Assembly (NCBI GenBank): GCA_001770815.1
Contig: MESD01000022.1
Coordinates: 1-36,933 of the forward strand
Reading direction: 5' to 3'
Length of the DNA: 36,933 nucleotides
From: Burkholderiales bacterium RIFCSPHIGHO2_12_FULL_69_20
GTDB taxonomy: Bacteria; Pseudomonadota; Gammaproteobacteria; Burkholderiales; Burkholderiaceae_C
Shown here: positions 8,219-16,098 of the stretch, one piece after another
Position numbering within the stretch: the first letter of the stretch is position 1
Layout: each line of letters begins with the position of its first letter
The notes under the pieces: model-generated
Database searches by the model: none
Seen by the model: the letters and a program-made list of their open reading frames with translations, nothing else
Told to the model about the DNA's origin: nothing
Program-made: the position numbers and the translations under genes

Positions 8219-8240
8219 TTTCACGAAAGAAGCTGGGACC

Positions 8241-9065
8241 ATGGCAAACATCGGAGATTTCGCCTACACAGGCAAGCGAGTCCTGGTCGTCGGCGGCGCT
8301 TCCGGCATGGGCGCGGCGACCGCCGAGACGGTGGCGACGCTGGGTGCCGAGGTCGTGGTGATGGACGTGGCGGATGTCACCTATGCCGCCGGACAGGTCA
8401 TCAAGGTCGATCTGCGCGACCGGGTCAGCGTCGACACTGCGATCGACCAGATCAAGCAACCGGTGGATGTGCTGTTTCTTTGCGCCGGCGTGGCCGACGG
8501 CACGAAGGGGCTGATGCTGATCAACTTCATCAGTCAGCGCCTCATCGTGCACCGATTGATCGCTTTGGGGCTGCTCCGGCGCGGTGGCGCGGTCGTGATG
8601 ATCTCGTCGGTCGCAGGCCTGAGTTGGCAGCGCAACCTGGCGCTCACCCAGGAATTCCTGAAGACGCCCGACTGGGACAGCGCGGCGGCGTGGGTGGCTT
8701 CGCATGAAGGCGCCGACAGCTACGCGTTCAGCAAGCTGGCCATGAACACCTACATCGCCCAGGAAGCGTTTCCATTGCTGAAGCAGGGGTTCCGTATCTA
8801 TGCGATTCTCCCTGGCCCCACCGATACACCTTTGGCGCGTGCCAACGCCGACCTCTGGTTGGGCTTCGGCGCGGGCTACCGGGCCGCAGCGGGCGTGCCG
8901 ACCTTGATGCCACAGCAGATGGCCAATGCAATGGCGTTTCTCGGCAGTGGCGCGGCCAGCGGCATCAGCGGCATCACGCTGATGGTCGACCAAGGCCATG
9001 TCAGCTCCGGGATCACCGGATCGTATGAAGACGCGGGTGTCAAGATGGCCCTGGGCCTGGGTTGA
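8241..9065 (+). CDS. SDR family oxidoreductase, 3-alpha-HSD / coniferyl-alcohol dehydrogenase-like subgroup
   Basis: A 274-residue NAD(P)-dependent SDR. The Rossmann motif G-G-A-S-G-M-G begins near residue 18, the catalytic Ser is in I-S-S-V-A-G (Ser122/123), and Tyr161/Lys165 are in Y-A-F-S-K. About 35 residues separate Ser from Tyr. That long insertion, together with the very short strand 2-3 region, is characteristic of the subgroup containing 3-alpha-hydroxysteroid and coniferyl-alcohol dehydrogenases, so an alcohol on a bulky cyclic substrate is plausible (inference). The ATG at 8241 follows a purine-rich GGGA site; the much longer upstream frame would run through the regulatory region. 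It is a single gene divergent from the TetR gene, with operator-like site 4 just upstream. Confidence 0.93.
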   Translation: MANIGDFAYTGKRVLVVGGASGMGAATAETVATLGAEVVVMDVADVTYAAGQVIKVDLRDRVSVDTAIDQIKQPVDVLFLCAGVADGTKGLMLINFISQRLIVHRLIALGLLRRGGAVVMISSVAGLSWQRNLALTQEFLKTPDWDSAAAWVASHEGADSYAFSKLAMNTYIAQEAFPLLKQGFRIYAILPGPTDTPLARANADLWLGFGAGYRAAAGVPTLMPQQMANAMAFLGSGAASGISGITLMVDQGHVSSGITGSYEDAGVKMALGLG

Positions 9066-9118
9066 GACTGGGGTCTGCGCGTCGCCTAGTTCGGCGGCGC
9101 CGGCTCCGCGGCGGCCCA

Positions 9119-10456
9119 CTATGGTGAGGGGTAGAGCAGTCGCGCAAAGACTTCGATCGCCCGTTGAATTGGCAGGCTGATGAAGCCAGCGCCGAGTCCG
9201 CACGGGCTCCCGGTACCGCGCCAAGTCGCGGGGCGCCCCCTGGCACACAGCACCGGCTTGCTATCGTCAGCAGTCCGGCGTCGTCTGCTGCGAACTGTGC
9301 TTCCAGCGGAAACTGTTCGATCGTCGGTTGAGCCTGGCGCCACCTTGCTGGATTGCTCCGCGGCGACACTGTCGCGCAGGTCTGCCATCCAGTGAAGGCT
9401 GGGGCCGAACGAAGGCAGGACGCCGGGCTGTGCGGCGCACACATGGGGAATGGCCTGCAGGCACGGCACCAGCGTCGCCACGTAGGACGGCTCGACCGCC
9501 ATGTTGCCGAGCTTGAAGACACGGTCGTTGCTCTTGTGCGAGACCTTCAGGTCCAGCGCCATGCGGATCGATGGCCTGCCTTCTATCGTGCCGACGTAGT
9601 ACTGCCCGGGCGCTACGCCTTCGGGCAGCATGCCGTTGCCTATGAGCCAGTTGACTTCAATGGTGAAGAACGGGTCCGGCCCGATGGCATCCACCCATCC
9701 CTGCATGCGGTGTGTGATGCGGCCGACCGTGCCGGCCGGGATGAGGAAGGGGGCCTCGATGTCTACCGGCGTCGGCACGTAGTCGTGGCCATCGGCCACG
9801 CGGTCGTACTTGACGCCGAGCACGCGCTCGGCGGTGCGGACGATGGCCGTGTTGAAGTTGTTGGCGATGGTCTTCGTCACCTCGATCTTCGCGGCATCCG
9901 CCGGCGACATCCCAAATCCCGCGTGAGGCAGCGGCACTTCCTCAGCAAAGCTGCAGTCCCAGCACTCCTGAAGCCGGACTGACTTGACGTCGGCGCAAGC
10001 GCCCGTCAATCCCAGCAGGATGCGGTCGCTCATCAGATCAGGATCGATGCCGCCGGCATGGAAGACCGAGCGGCCGGTGCGGCAGGCCTCGTCCAGACGT
10101 GCGACGAAGTCAGCGTCACGGCAAAGTCTGGCCTCCTGGTAGGGCAGCGGCGTGACGACGCTCTTGCCTGCCGCGAGCAGCATCAGGATCTCGTCATCGT
10201 GGGGGTAGGTGCCGTCGTCGCGCGAGCAGAAGACGATGCAGTCGCAGTCGATCATCAGCAGCGAGGCGACGTCGGTGGAGACGGTCACGCCCAATGGCTC
10301 CACGCCGATCAGCGCGCCGGCATCGACGCCGTTCTTCGAGTCGCTGTAGGCGCGTACGCCCACCAGTTCGAAGGCCTTGGACTAGGTGATCTCCCAGATG
10401 CACATCCTGCCCATGCGGCCGGGGCCTCAGACCATCAGGCGATATGGTTTCCTCAT
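9119..10456 (-). pseudogene. DapB-like NAD(P)-dependent reductase, inactivated by two in-frame stops
   Basis: From an ATG at 10456, preceded by a well-preserved AGGAG ribosome site, the frame aligns without gaps to the intact reductase at 21104-22207 through its N-terminal Rossmann segment (R-x-P-Y-R...G-P-G-x-x-G). Codon 10 is TGA (10429-10427) where the intact gene has Trp (TGG). Codon 25 is TAG (10384-10382) where it has Lys (AAG). The rest of the frame stays open with clear similarity (E-L-V-G-V, C-I-V-F-C, Q-A-I-P-x-V-C, D-L-R-D). It then runs about 80 codons past the homologous C-terminus because the original stop is lost. An internal start would remove the cofactor-binding loop, so the product is probably non-functional. 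Divergence from the intact copy is large, so this is an old paralogue and not a recent copy. Confidence 0.88.
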
Positions 10457-10881
10457 GTCCTGTCTCCTCTTGGAATGGCGTGTTTCGACGGCAAGCACAT
10501 GCCTTCGATCGCCGCTGGTTGTACGCCGGTGCCAGACCACCACGATGCTGGTCCGATCTTGACGGGACGTGACCCGGCCGCCCTGAGGGCGCTTATATCA
10601 GCGCTGCGATCTCAGGGCAACGTTCTCCTAGACAGGATGCGTTCACAAGCGACGGTCCCGGCCGCGTGACGCCAGCCTCGCTGGCGGTCATGCCGCCGCT
10701 GATCTGAGTTAGCAACAGTGCCCCGACTCCGCGCACCGATTGCCGAACTGCGCACTGGCTCAAGGGAGCCGGGCACGCCTGCTTCGGTAGAAGATTGGCC
10801 GATTCGGATTCGCAGCGGGCGACAGGTTCTTGAGGTAAACCCCGAGCATTCAAATGAACACTTTCTCATAAAACGTCTTAT

Positions 10882-10893
10882 ATTGACGTCAAT
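10882..10893. promoter_or_regulatory. Perfect 12-bp palindrome
   Basis: ATTGACGTCAAT equals its own reverse complement. It sits in the AT-rich part of the long gap before the plus-strand operon, in a place where the GC-rich genome would rarely produce it by chance. It could be a regulator site; no binding family is assigned. Confidence 0.4.
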
Positions 10894-11100
10894 CAGGTGA
10901 TTGCAAGTGGCATGGCGACAGACTTGCAGCAATGCGGTGAGCGAGCGAGATCCGCCTAGACCGGCATCTTGAGTTCGGTCAATCTGAGGCTGCGACGCCT
11001 GCATTCGCATGCCGTCTGACAGACGGTTGCGTGCCGTGACATGGAGAGGGCTTTTGCGTGCGCCCAGGTGTGGATGTCGAGTTGAAGGAGAGCAGTCGAA

Positions 11101-11169
11101 ATGAGTTCGCTGATCGACGCGGCAATCCCATCTGTGGAGGGCCCGGCGAACATTTCATTGGGTTACTGA
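11101..11169 (+). CDS. Possible 22-codon small ORF
   Basis: An ATG at 11101 has AAGGAG ending 10 nt upstream, one of the better ribosome sites in the region, and opens 22 codons to TGA at 11167-11169. The peptide (begins M-S-S-L-I-D-A-A-I-P) resembles nothing I recognise. It could be a leader peptide for the ALDH operon 80 bp downstream, or the stub of a decayed gene. Confidence 0.25.
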   Translation: MSSLIDAAIPSVEGPANISLGY

Positions 11170-11249
11170 AGAACATCGTTTTGCTTGAGTTTGCTGCGCG
11201 CACGAAGAGATCCAGGGTTGCGAGAGCTGAGTTTTTCTAGGGAATCGAT

Positions 11250-12743
11250 ATGGACATGAACGTACCTTTCACGAATGTGCCGGGGCTTTTCATCGGCGGC
11301 GAGTGGGTCAAGGCGACAGGCGAGCATCACGTCATCGTCAACCCGGCTACCGAGGTCGCCATCGGTACGGCCCCCATGGGCGGCAAGGACGATGTCGACG
11401 CGGCCATCGCTGCCGCCCGCCACGCTTTTGACCACGGCCCTTGGCCGCTGATGTCGTTTGAAGAGCGAGCGGCCGTGATGCGCAAGTTTCTTGCAATCCT
11501 GCAGCGGCGCTCGGACGAGATCAAGGCGCTGCTTACCGCTGAGGTCGGCGTCGTCGCCATGTTGATGAACGGCGCCCAGTTCGGCGGCGCGATTGCCGCG
11601 TCAGAGTATGCGATCAAGCTCGCCACACGCATCGAGCCGGAGCCCTTGGCGCTCGAGTTCAAGCCCAATCCGTATTTCGCGGGCAGAGACATCTTCGCCA
11701 CCGGCGTGACCGTTCGCGAACCCTATGGTGTCGTGGTGGGCATCACGCCCCACAACTATCCCCTGCTGCTGAACCTGGCGAAAGCCGTTCCGGCCTTGTT
11801 GACCGGCAACACGGTGGTGCTCAAGCCATCGGAGTTCACGCCCTTCAGCGCCTTGTTCCTCGGCTACATCGCCGCCGAGGCCGGTTTGCCACCGGGCACC
11901 TTGAACATCGTCACCGGGGGGCCTGAAGTCGGCCAACAACTCACGGCCGACCCGCGGGTGGATCTGCTCAGTTTCACCGGTTCGGATACGGTCGGCAAGG
12001 CGATCATGGCGCAGTCTGCGTCAACGCTGAAGAAGCTGCATCTCGAGTTGGGCGGCAAGTCCGCGATGATCGTGCGCGCCGATGCCGACCTGCAGAAGGC
12101 CGCTGCGATGGCTGCCTTCAGCTTCACAATGCACGCTGGACAGGGTTGTGCATTGCTCACGCGCTACTTGGTGCACAACTCGATCCGGCCGGCTTTCGTC
12201 GAGATGGTCAAGGCCATCGCCAGCTCACTCAAGGTCGGCAACCCTGCCGATCCCAGCGTCATCGTGGGCCCCCTGATTCGCGAAGCCGCCCGCAGGAAGA
12301 CCGCGGAGTACGTCCAGATCGGTCGCGACGCGGGCGCCAAGCTGGTGCTGGGTGGAGGGCGACCGGCAGGCCTCGACAAAGGCTACTTCCACGAACCGAC
12401 CCTGTTTGATGACGTCGACAACCGCTCCCGCATCGCGCAGGAGGAGATCTTCGGCCCCATCGGTGTCGTGATCGGCTTCGACACCGACGACGAAGCGGTC
12501 GCGCTGGCCAACGATTCCCGCTTCGGCCTCAATGGTGGCGTGATGTCGGCCAACCCGGCGGCCGCTTACCGCATCGCCCTGCGCTTGCGCACCGGTGGTG
12601 TGGCGATCAACGGCGGCACCGGCGACCTGTTCGTCCAGGCGCCGTTCGGTGGCTACAAGCACTCAGGCATCGGGCGTGAGTTCGGCCCGAATTGGCTCAA
12701 TGAGTTCATGGCCGAAAAGGCAATCACCTATCCCATCGGCTGA
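11250..12743 (+). CDS. NAD(P)-dependent aldehyde dehydrogenase (ALDH 1)
   Basis: A 497-residue member of the ALDH superfamily that oxidises aldehydes to acids. Markers in order: the Rossmann/oxyanion segment I-T-P-H-N-Y-P, V-L-K-P-S-E-F-T-P with the cofactor-binding Lys, the general base Glu266 in L-E-L-G-G-K-S, the nucleophile Cys300 in G-Q-G-C, and E-E-I-F-G-P towards the C-terminus. Length is normal. The ATG at 11250 has an AGGGA site at good spacing and begins the plus-strand operon. The next gene (GMC oxidoreductase) starts 62 bp downstream, so an alcohol-to-aldehyde-to-acid relay is a natural reading. The aldehyde substrate is unknown. Confidence 0.96.
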   Translation: MDMNVPFTNVPGLFIGGEWVKATGEHHVIVNPATEVAIGTAPMGGKDDVDAAIAAARHAFDHGPWPLMSFEERAAVMRKFLAILQRRSDEIKALLTAEVGVVAMLMNGAQFGGAIAASEYAIKLATRIEPEPLALEFKPNPYFAGRDIFATGVTVREPYGVVVGITPHNYPLLLNLAKAVPALLTGNTVVLKPSEFTPFSALFLGYIAAEAGLPPGTLNIVTGGPEVGQQLTADPRVDLLSFTGSDTVGKAIMAQSASTLKKLHLELGGKSAMIVRADADLQKAAAMAAFSFTMHAGQGCALLTRYLVHNSIRPAFVEMVKAIASSLKVGNPADPSVIVGPLIREAARRKTAEYVQIGRDAGAKLVLGGGRPAGLDKGYFHEPTLFDDVDNRSRIAQEEIFGPIGVVIGFDTDDEAVALANDSRFGLNGGVMSANPAAAYRIALRLRTGGVAINGGTGDLFVQAPFGGYKHSGIGREFGPNWLNEFMAEKAITYPIG

Positions 12744-12805
12744 GCACCCGGGTCGGCAGCAAGACCTCGGTGTCGAACGGCAGTCGCGAACTCGTTGAGG
12801 CCGCA

Positions 12806-14449
12806 ATGGATTTTGATTTCATCGTCGTAGGCGCCGGCTCTTCGGGCTGCGTGCTCGCGAGCGAGCTGACCCTTGACCCAGCCTGCCGGGTGCTGCTGCT
12901 CGAAAGCGGCCCGCCCGACACCAGCCCGCTGATCCACATGCCACGCGGCATCGGCAAGCTGCTCACACCGGGCAACCCGCATGTGTGGAGCTATAAGGCG
13001 AGCAAGGGCCCGGGCCGCGGCACTGAAGACTGGCTGAAGGGCCGCACCCTGGGCGGCTCCAGTTCGGTCAATGGCATGGTCTACATGCGCGGCCTGCCGT
13101 CGGAGTACGACGACTGGGCCGCCGCAGGTTGTGAGGGCTGGGGCTGGACCGACATTGGCCGCTGCTACAAGGCGATGGAAGACCACGAGCTCGGCGAAGC
13201 CGAATGGCGCGGCGTGGGCGGACCAGTGAAGGTGTCGATCCATCCGAACGACAACCCGCTGTACGAGGCCATCCTGAATGCCGGCGTGCAAGCCGGTGTG
13301 CCGCGGGTTGAAGATGTCAACGCGGCGCTGCAAGGCGGCCTGGGCTACCAGCCGCGCACCATCAGCGACGGCAAGCGCTGGAGCGCGGCCAAGGCCTTCC
13401 TCGATCCGGCGCGGTCGCGAAAGAACCTGGTGGTCCGCACTGGCGTGCACGTACAACGCGTGATGTTCGAGGGCACACGGGCCGTGGGTGTCGAACTGTG
13501 TGACGCGAAAGGCGGCGGCCTGTCGATCGTGCGCGCCGCGCGCGAGGTGATCCTGAGCGCCGGTGCCTTGCAAACGCCGATGCTGTTGCAGACCTCCGGC
13601 GTGGGCCCGGCCGATTTGCTGCAGCGCCTGGGCATTCCGGTGGTGGCGCACGCGGCGGGTGTGGGCCGCCACCTGCTGGAGCACCGCTGCATGATGATGC
13701 AGGTGCGTCTGCACGAGGGCAGCCTGAACCGCGAATACCAGGGCTGGCGCCTCGGCAAGAACTTGCTGCGCTACTTCACCTCGCAGTCGGGCCCGATGAC
13801 CTGCGCCGCGCACGAGGTCTGCGGCCTGATCAAGACCCGCCCCGATTTACCGCGCCCCGACGCCGAGTTGGGCATCGGCCTGTACTCGATCAACGTCAAG
13901 GACGGCAAGGTGGTGCTCGAGGACCAGCCCGGCATGACCTGGGTCGGCTACTTCACCACACCCGACAGCGAGGGCTCGGTGCAGATCAGCTCACGCGATG
14001 GCCGAGCCGCGCCGGTGATCGACGCCAACTACCTGCACACCGAGCGCGACAAGCGACATTCGGTCGACCTGGTGCGCGCCATGCGCCGCATCCTGACACA
14101 GCCGGCGCTGGCGCCTTATGTGGTGGCGGAGACCCAGCCTGGCCCGGCGTTCGTCAGCGACGATGAACTCGTCGAGGCGTATTCGCAGTTCGGCTCTACG
14201 GCCTTCCATGTGTCGGGCACTTGCCGCATGGGTGCCGATGCCAGCTCAGTCGTCGATCCGCAACTGCGCGTGCGCGGCGTGCAGGCGCTGCGTGTCGTGG
14301 ACACATCGATCATGCCCACGCTGATCTCGGGCAACACCAACGGCGCGGCCATGGCGATGGGACTGCGGGCCGCAGAAATGATCCGCGGCTCCCGGGCCGC
14401 TGAGCGGCAGGGTGCGGGTGAAAAGCAGATCGCATGCGCCTTGATCTGA
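12806..14449 (+). CDS. GMC-family FAD-dependent alcohol oxidoreductase
   Basis: A 547-residue glucose-methanol-choline family flavoenzyme, predicted to oxidise an alcohol to an aldehyde. The N-terminal FAD motif G-A-G-S-S-G-C follows the start. The GMC signature 1 region contains G-G-S-S-S-V-N-G-M-V-Y-M-R-G, and signature 2 is in S-A-G-A-L-Q-T-P-x-L-L-x-x-S-G-V-G. The catalytic His468 is in H-V-S-G-T-C-R-M-G, and the C-terminal S-G-N-T-N-G-A-A-M provides the second active-site residue. The ATG at 12806 is chosen over a GTG at 12770 because it begins immediately before the FAD strand and has a GAGG site. It lies between two ALDH genes, a typical arrangement for two-step oxidation of primary alcohols. 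Confidence 0.95.
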   Translation: MDFDFIVVGAGSSGCVLASELTLDPACRVLLLESGPPDTSPLIHMPRGIGKLLTPGNPHVWSYKASKGPGRGTEDWLKGRTLGGSSSVNGMVYMRGLPSEYDDWAAAGCEGWGWTDIGRCYKAMEDHELGEAEWRGVGGPVKVSIHPNDNPLYEAILNAGVQAGVPRVEDVNAALQGGLGYQPRTISDGKRWSAAKAFLDPARSRKNLVVRTGVHVQRVMFEGTRAVGVELCDAKGGGLSIVRAAREVILSAGALQTPMLLQTSGVGPADLLQRLGIPVVAHAAGVGRHLLEHRCMMMQVRLHEGSLNREYQGWRLGKNLLRYFTSQSGPMTCAAHEVCGLIKTRPDLPRPDAELGIGLYSINVKDGKVVLEDQPGMTWVGYFTTPDSEGSVQISSRDGRAAPVIDANYLHTERDKRHSVDLVRAMRRILTQPALAPYVVAETQPGPAFVSDDELVEAYSQFGSTAFHVSGTCRMGADASSVVDPQLRVRGVQALRVVDTSIMPTLISGNTNGAAMAMGLRAAEMIRGSRAAERQGAGEKQIACALI

Positions 14450-14607
14450 CCGAGAGGTTCGGCCGCATGGCTTGACGGGCCAACGGCTGCCAAGCGACCT
14501 ATAGCTTCTTCAACCGCACACAACACCTGCATGAATCCCGCTGACTGCCCAACGACGCCGTGTCGTAGCGCGGCTCGGAAATCACACCTGGCGTACGGAG
14601 ACCTGCC

Positions 14608-16086
14608 ATGACCATGACACCTGCACCCCTGCATCTGCTGCCCAAACTGGGCGCACTGATCGGCGAAAGGCTCATCACCGACCTGACGGGAGGCGAGATC
14701 GAGCACGTCTACGCCGCGACCGGTGTACCGACGAACCGCGTACCGCTCGCCGGTCCAGCGGAGGTGGCGCTGGCCGCTCGGGCGGCACGCGATGCCCTGC
14801 CAGCCTGGAAGGCGATGTCCACCGACGTGCGCCGCCGCCTGCTGCTGCGGGTCGCCGAGCTGATCCGCAAGGAGGCCGATGTCCTCGCCACCCTGACCAC
14901 CGTCGACTCTGGCGTACCCAAGCTGGCCGCCCTGGCCGGTGCGATGTGGGGAGCCGATTTCATGGAGTACAACGCCGGATGGGTCGACCGCATCGGCGGC
15001 GAGGTCCGCCCGACGTCCCAGGGCAAGCACGTGCATGCCTACACCAAGGACGAGCCCTATGGCGTGATCGGCGCGATCACGCCGTTCAACGCGCCGGTCA
15101 TCGCCACCTGCATGGTGCTCGGGCCGGTGCTCGCGGCCGGCAATACCATCGTCGTCAAACCGTCGAGCCTGGCCCCGTATGCGGTGCTGCGCCTCGGTCA
15201 GCTTTTCCTGGAAGCCGGCTTCCCGCCGGGCGTGGTCAACATCCTGTCTGGCACGGCACATGCTGGAGAGGGGCTGGTCCGCTCACCCGACGTCGACAAG
15301 ATGTTCTTCGAGGGCAGCACCAAGAGCGCGCGCTTCGTGCTCGTCGCCGCAGCCGAGAGCGGCCCCAAGCCGGTGGCGCTGGAACTCGGCGGCAAGTCGC
15401 CGGCCATCATCTTCGACGATGCCAACCTCGAAGCCGCTGTCGCCAGCGTGGTGGGTGGCGGTTTCAGCCTGGGTGGACAAGGTTGTGTGCTCGGCACACG
15501 CTTGCTGGTGCAGGCGTCGGTCTACGACGAATTCATCGAACGGGCGGCCAAGTTGACCAAGGCCGTCGTCGTCGGCGACCCGTTCTCGGAGACCACCATG
15601 ATGGGCCCGATCGTCAATTCGATGGCCTGCGAGCGCATCCTGGGCGTGATGTCGCATGCCGCCGCCAGCGGCCAGGGACGGATCATCGCCGGGGGCGGGC
15701 GTTTTGGGGGTGATCTCGCCGGCGGCTACTTCATCGAGCCGACAGTCTTTGCCGATGTCGACAACGCCTCGCCACTGGCCCGCGAGGAGATCTTCGGGCC
15801 GGTGCTCTCGGTCATGCGCTTCGAGACCGAGGATGAGGCGGTTCGCCTGGCCAACGATTCGCCGTACGGACTCGGCGCCTACGTTCACTCACAGAACGTC
15901 AGCCGTGTGCACCGGATGGCCGAGAGCCTCGAAGCCGGCTTGGTGTTCATCAACGGCATGCCCTCGGGTGGGCCGTCGCCGGGACTGCCGTTTGGTGGCG
16001 TCAAGCACAGCGGTTCGGGCCGGCTGGGCGGCATCGAGGCGATCCGGGAGTTCACCCGGACCAAGACCGTGTCCTTGTTCATCTGA
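14608..16086 (+). CDS. NAD(P)-dependent aldehyde dehydrogenase (ALDH 2)
   Basis: A 492-residue ALDH, clearly a different lineage from the one at 11250. It has I-T-P-F-N-A-P for the oxyanion/cofactor loop, V-V-K-P-S-S, the general base Glu259 in L-E-L-G-G-K-S, the nucleophile Cys293 in G-G-Q-G-C-V-L-G, and E-E-I-F-G-P. The ATG at 14608 follows GGAG at good spacing. The 158-bp gap after the GMC gene contains no gene. The following WS/DGAT gene starts 12 bp after its stop, with its ribosome site right behind that stop. Substrate range cannot be predicted; two ALDHs in one operon suggest two aldehydes or two chain positions. Confidence 0.95.
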   Translation: MTMTPAPLHLLPKLGALIGERLITDLTGGEIEHVYAATGVPTNRVPLAGPAEVALAARAARDALPAWKAMSTDVRRRLLLRVAELIRKEADVLATLTTVDSGVPKLAALAGAMWGADFMEYNAGWVDRIGGEVRPTSQGKHVHAYTKDEPYGVIGAITPFNAPVIATCMVLGPVLAAGNTIVVKPSSLAPYAVLRLGQLFLEAGFPPGVVNILSGTAHAGEGLVRSPDVDKMFFEGSTKSARFVLVAAAESGPKPVALELGGKSPAIIFDDANLEAAVASVVGGGFSLGGQGCVLGTRLLVQASVYDEFIERAAKLTKAVVVGDPFSETTMMGPIVNSMACERILGVMSHAAASGQGRIIAGGGRFGGDLAGGYFIEPTVFADVDNASPLAREEIFGPVLSVMRFETEDEAVRLANDSPYGLGAYVHSQNVSRVHRMAESLEAGLVFINGMPSGGPSPGLPFGGVKHSGSGRLGGIEAIREFTRTKTVSLFI

Positions 16087-16098
16087 CAGGAGACCGCC

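Larger units (their letters stand above)
7818..8240. other. Divergent regulatory region between TetR gene and SDR
   Basis: This 423-bp gap separates two divergent genes. It is locally AT-richer (about 7945-8010 and 8180-8220) than the flanking genes. It holds two operator-like elements (7958-7982 and 8194-8218) and a 17-bp block (7995-8011) that recurs upstream of the third P450. I see no convincing gene: the open frames here lack family features. Confidence 0.7.
10457..11249. other. 793-bp intergenic region upstream of the ALDH-GMC operon
   Basis: No gene of a recognisable family is present. The stretch contains a weak operator-like TGAACA-N13-CGTCTT (10855-10879), a perfect 12-bp palindrome (10882-10893) in an AT-rich patch, and a 22-codon ORF with a good ribosome site (11101-11169). 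Short overlapping frames on both strands at 10950-11240 have no family features. The promoter of the plus-strand operon at 11250 is expected here. Confidence 0.6.

Noticed and set aside
8241-9065. Naming the SDR as a specific 3-alpha-hydroxysteroid dehydrogenase gene
   Set aside because: Only the subgroup architecture is visible. Coniferyl-alcohol and other dehydrogenases share it, so no gene symbol is given.
10427-10429. TGA at codon 10 of the DapB-like gene as a selenocysteine or recoded codon
   Set aside because: The paralogue has Trp here, a second nonsense codon (TAG) follows 15 codons later, and the C-terminal stop is also lost. Decay explains all three.
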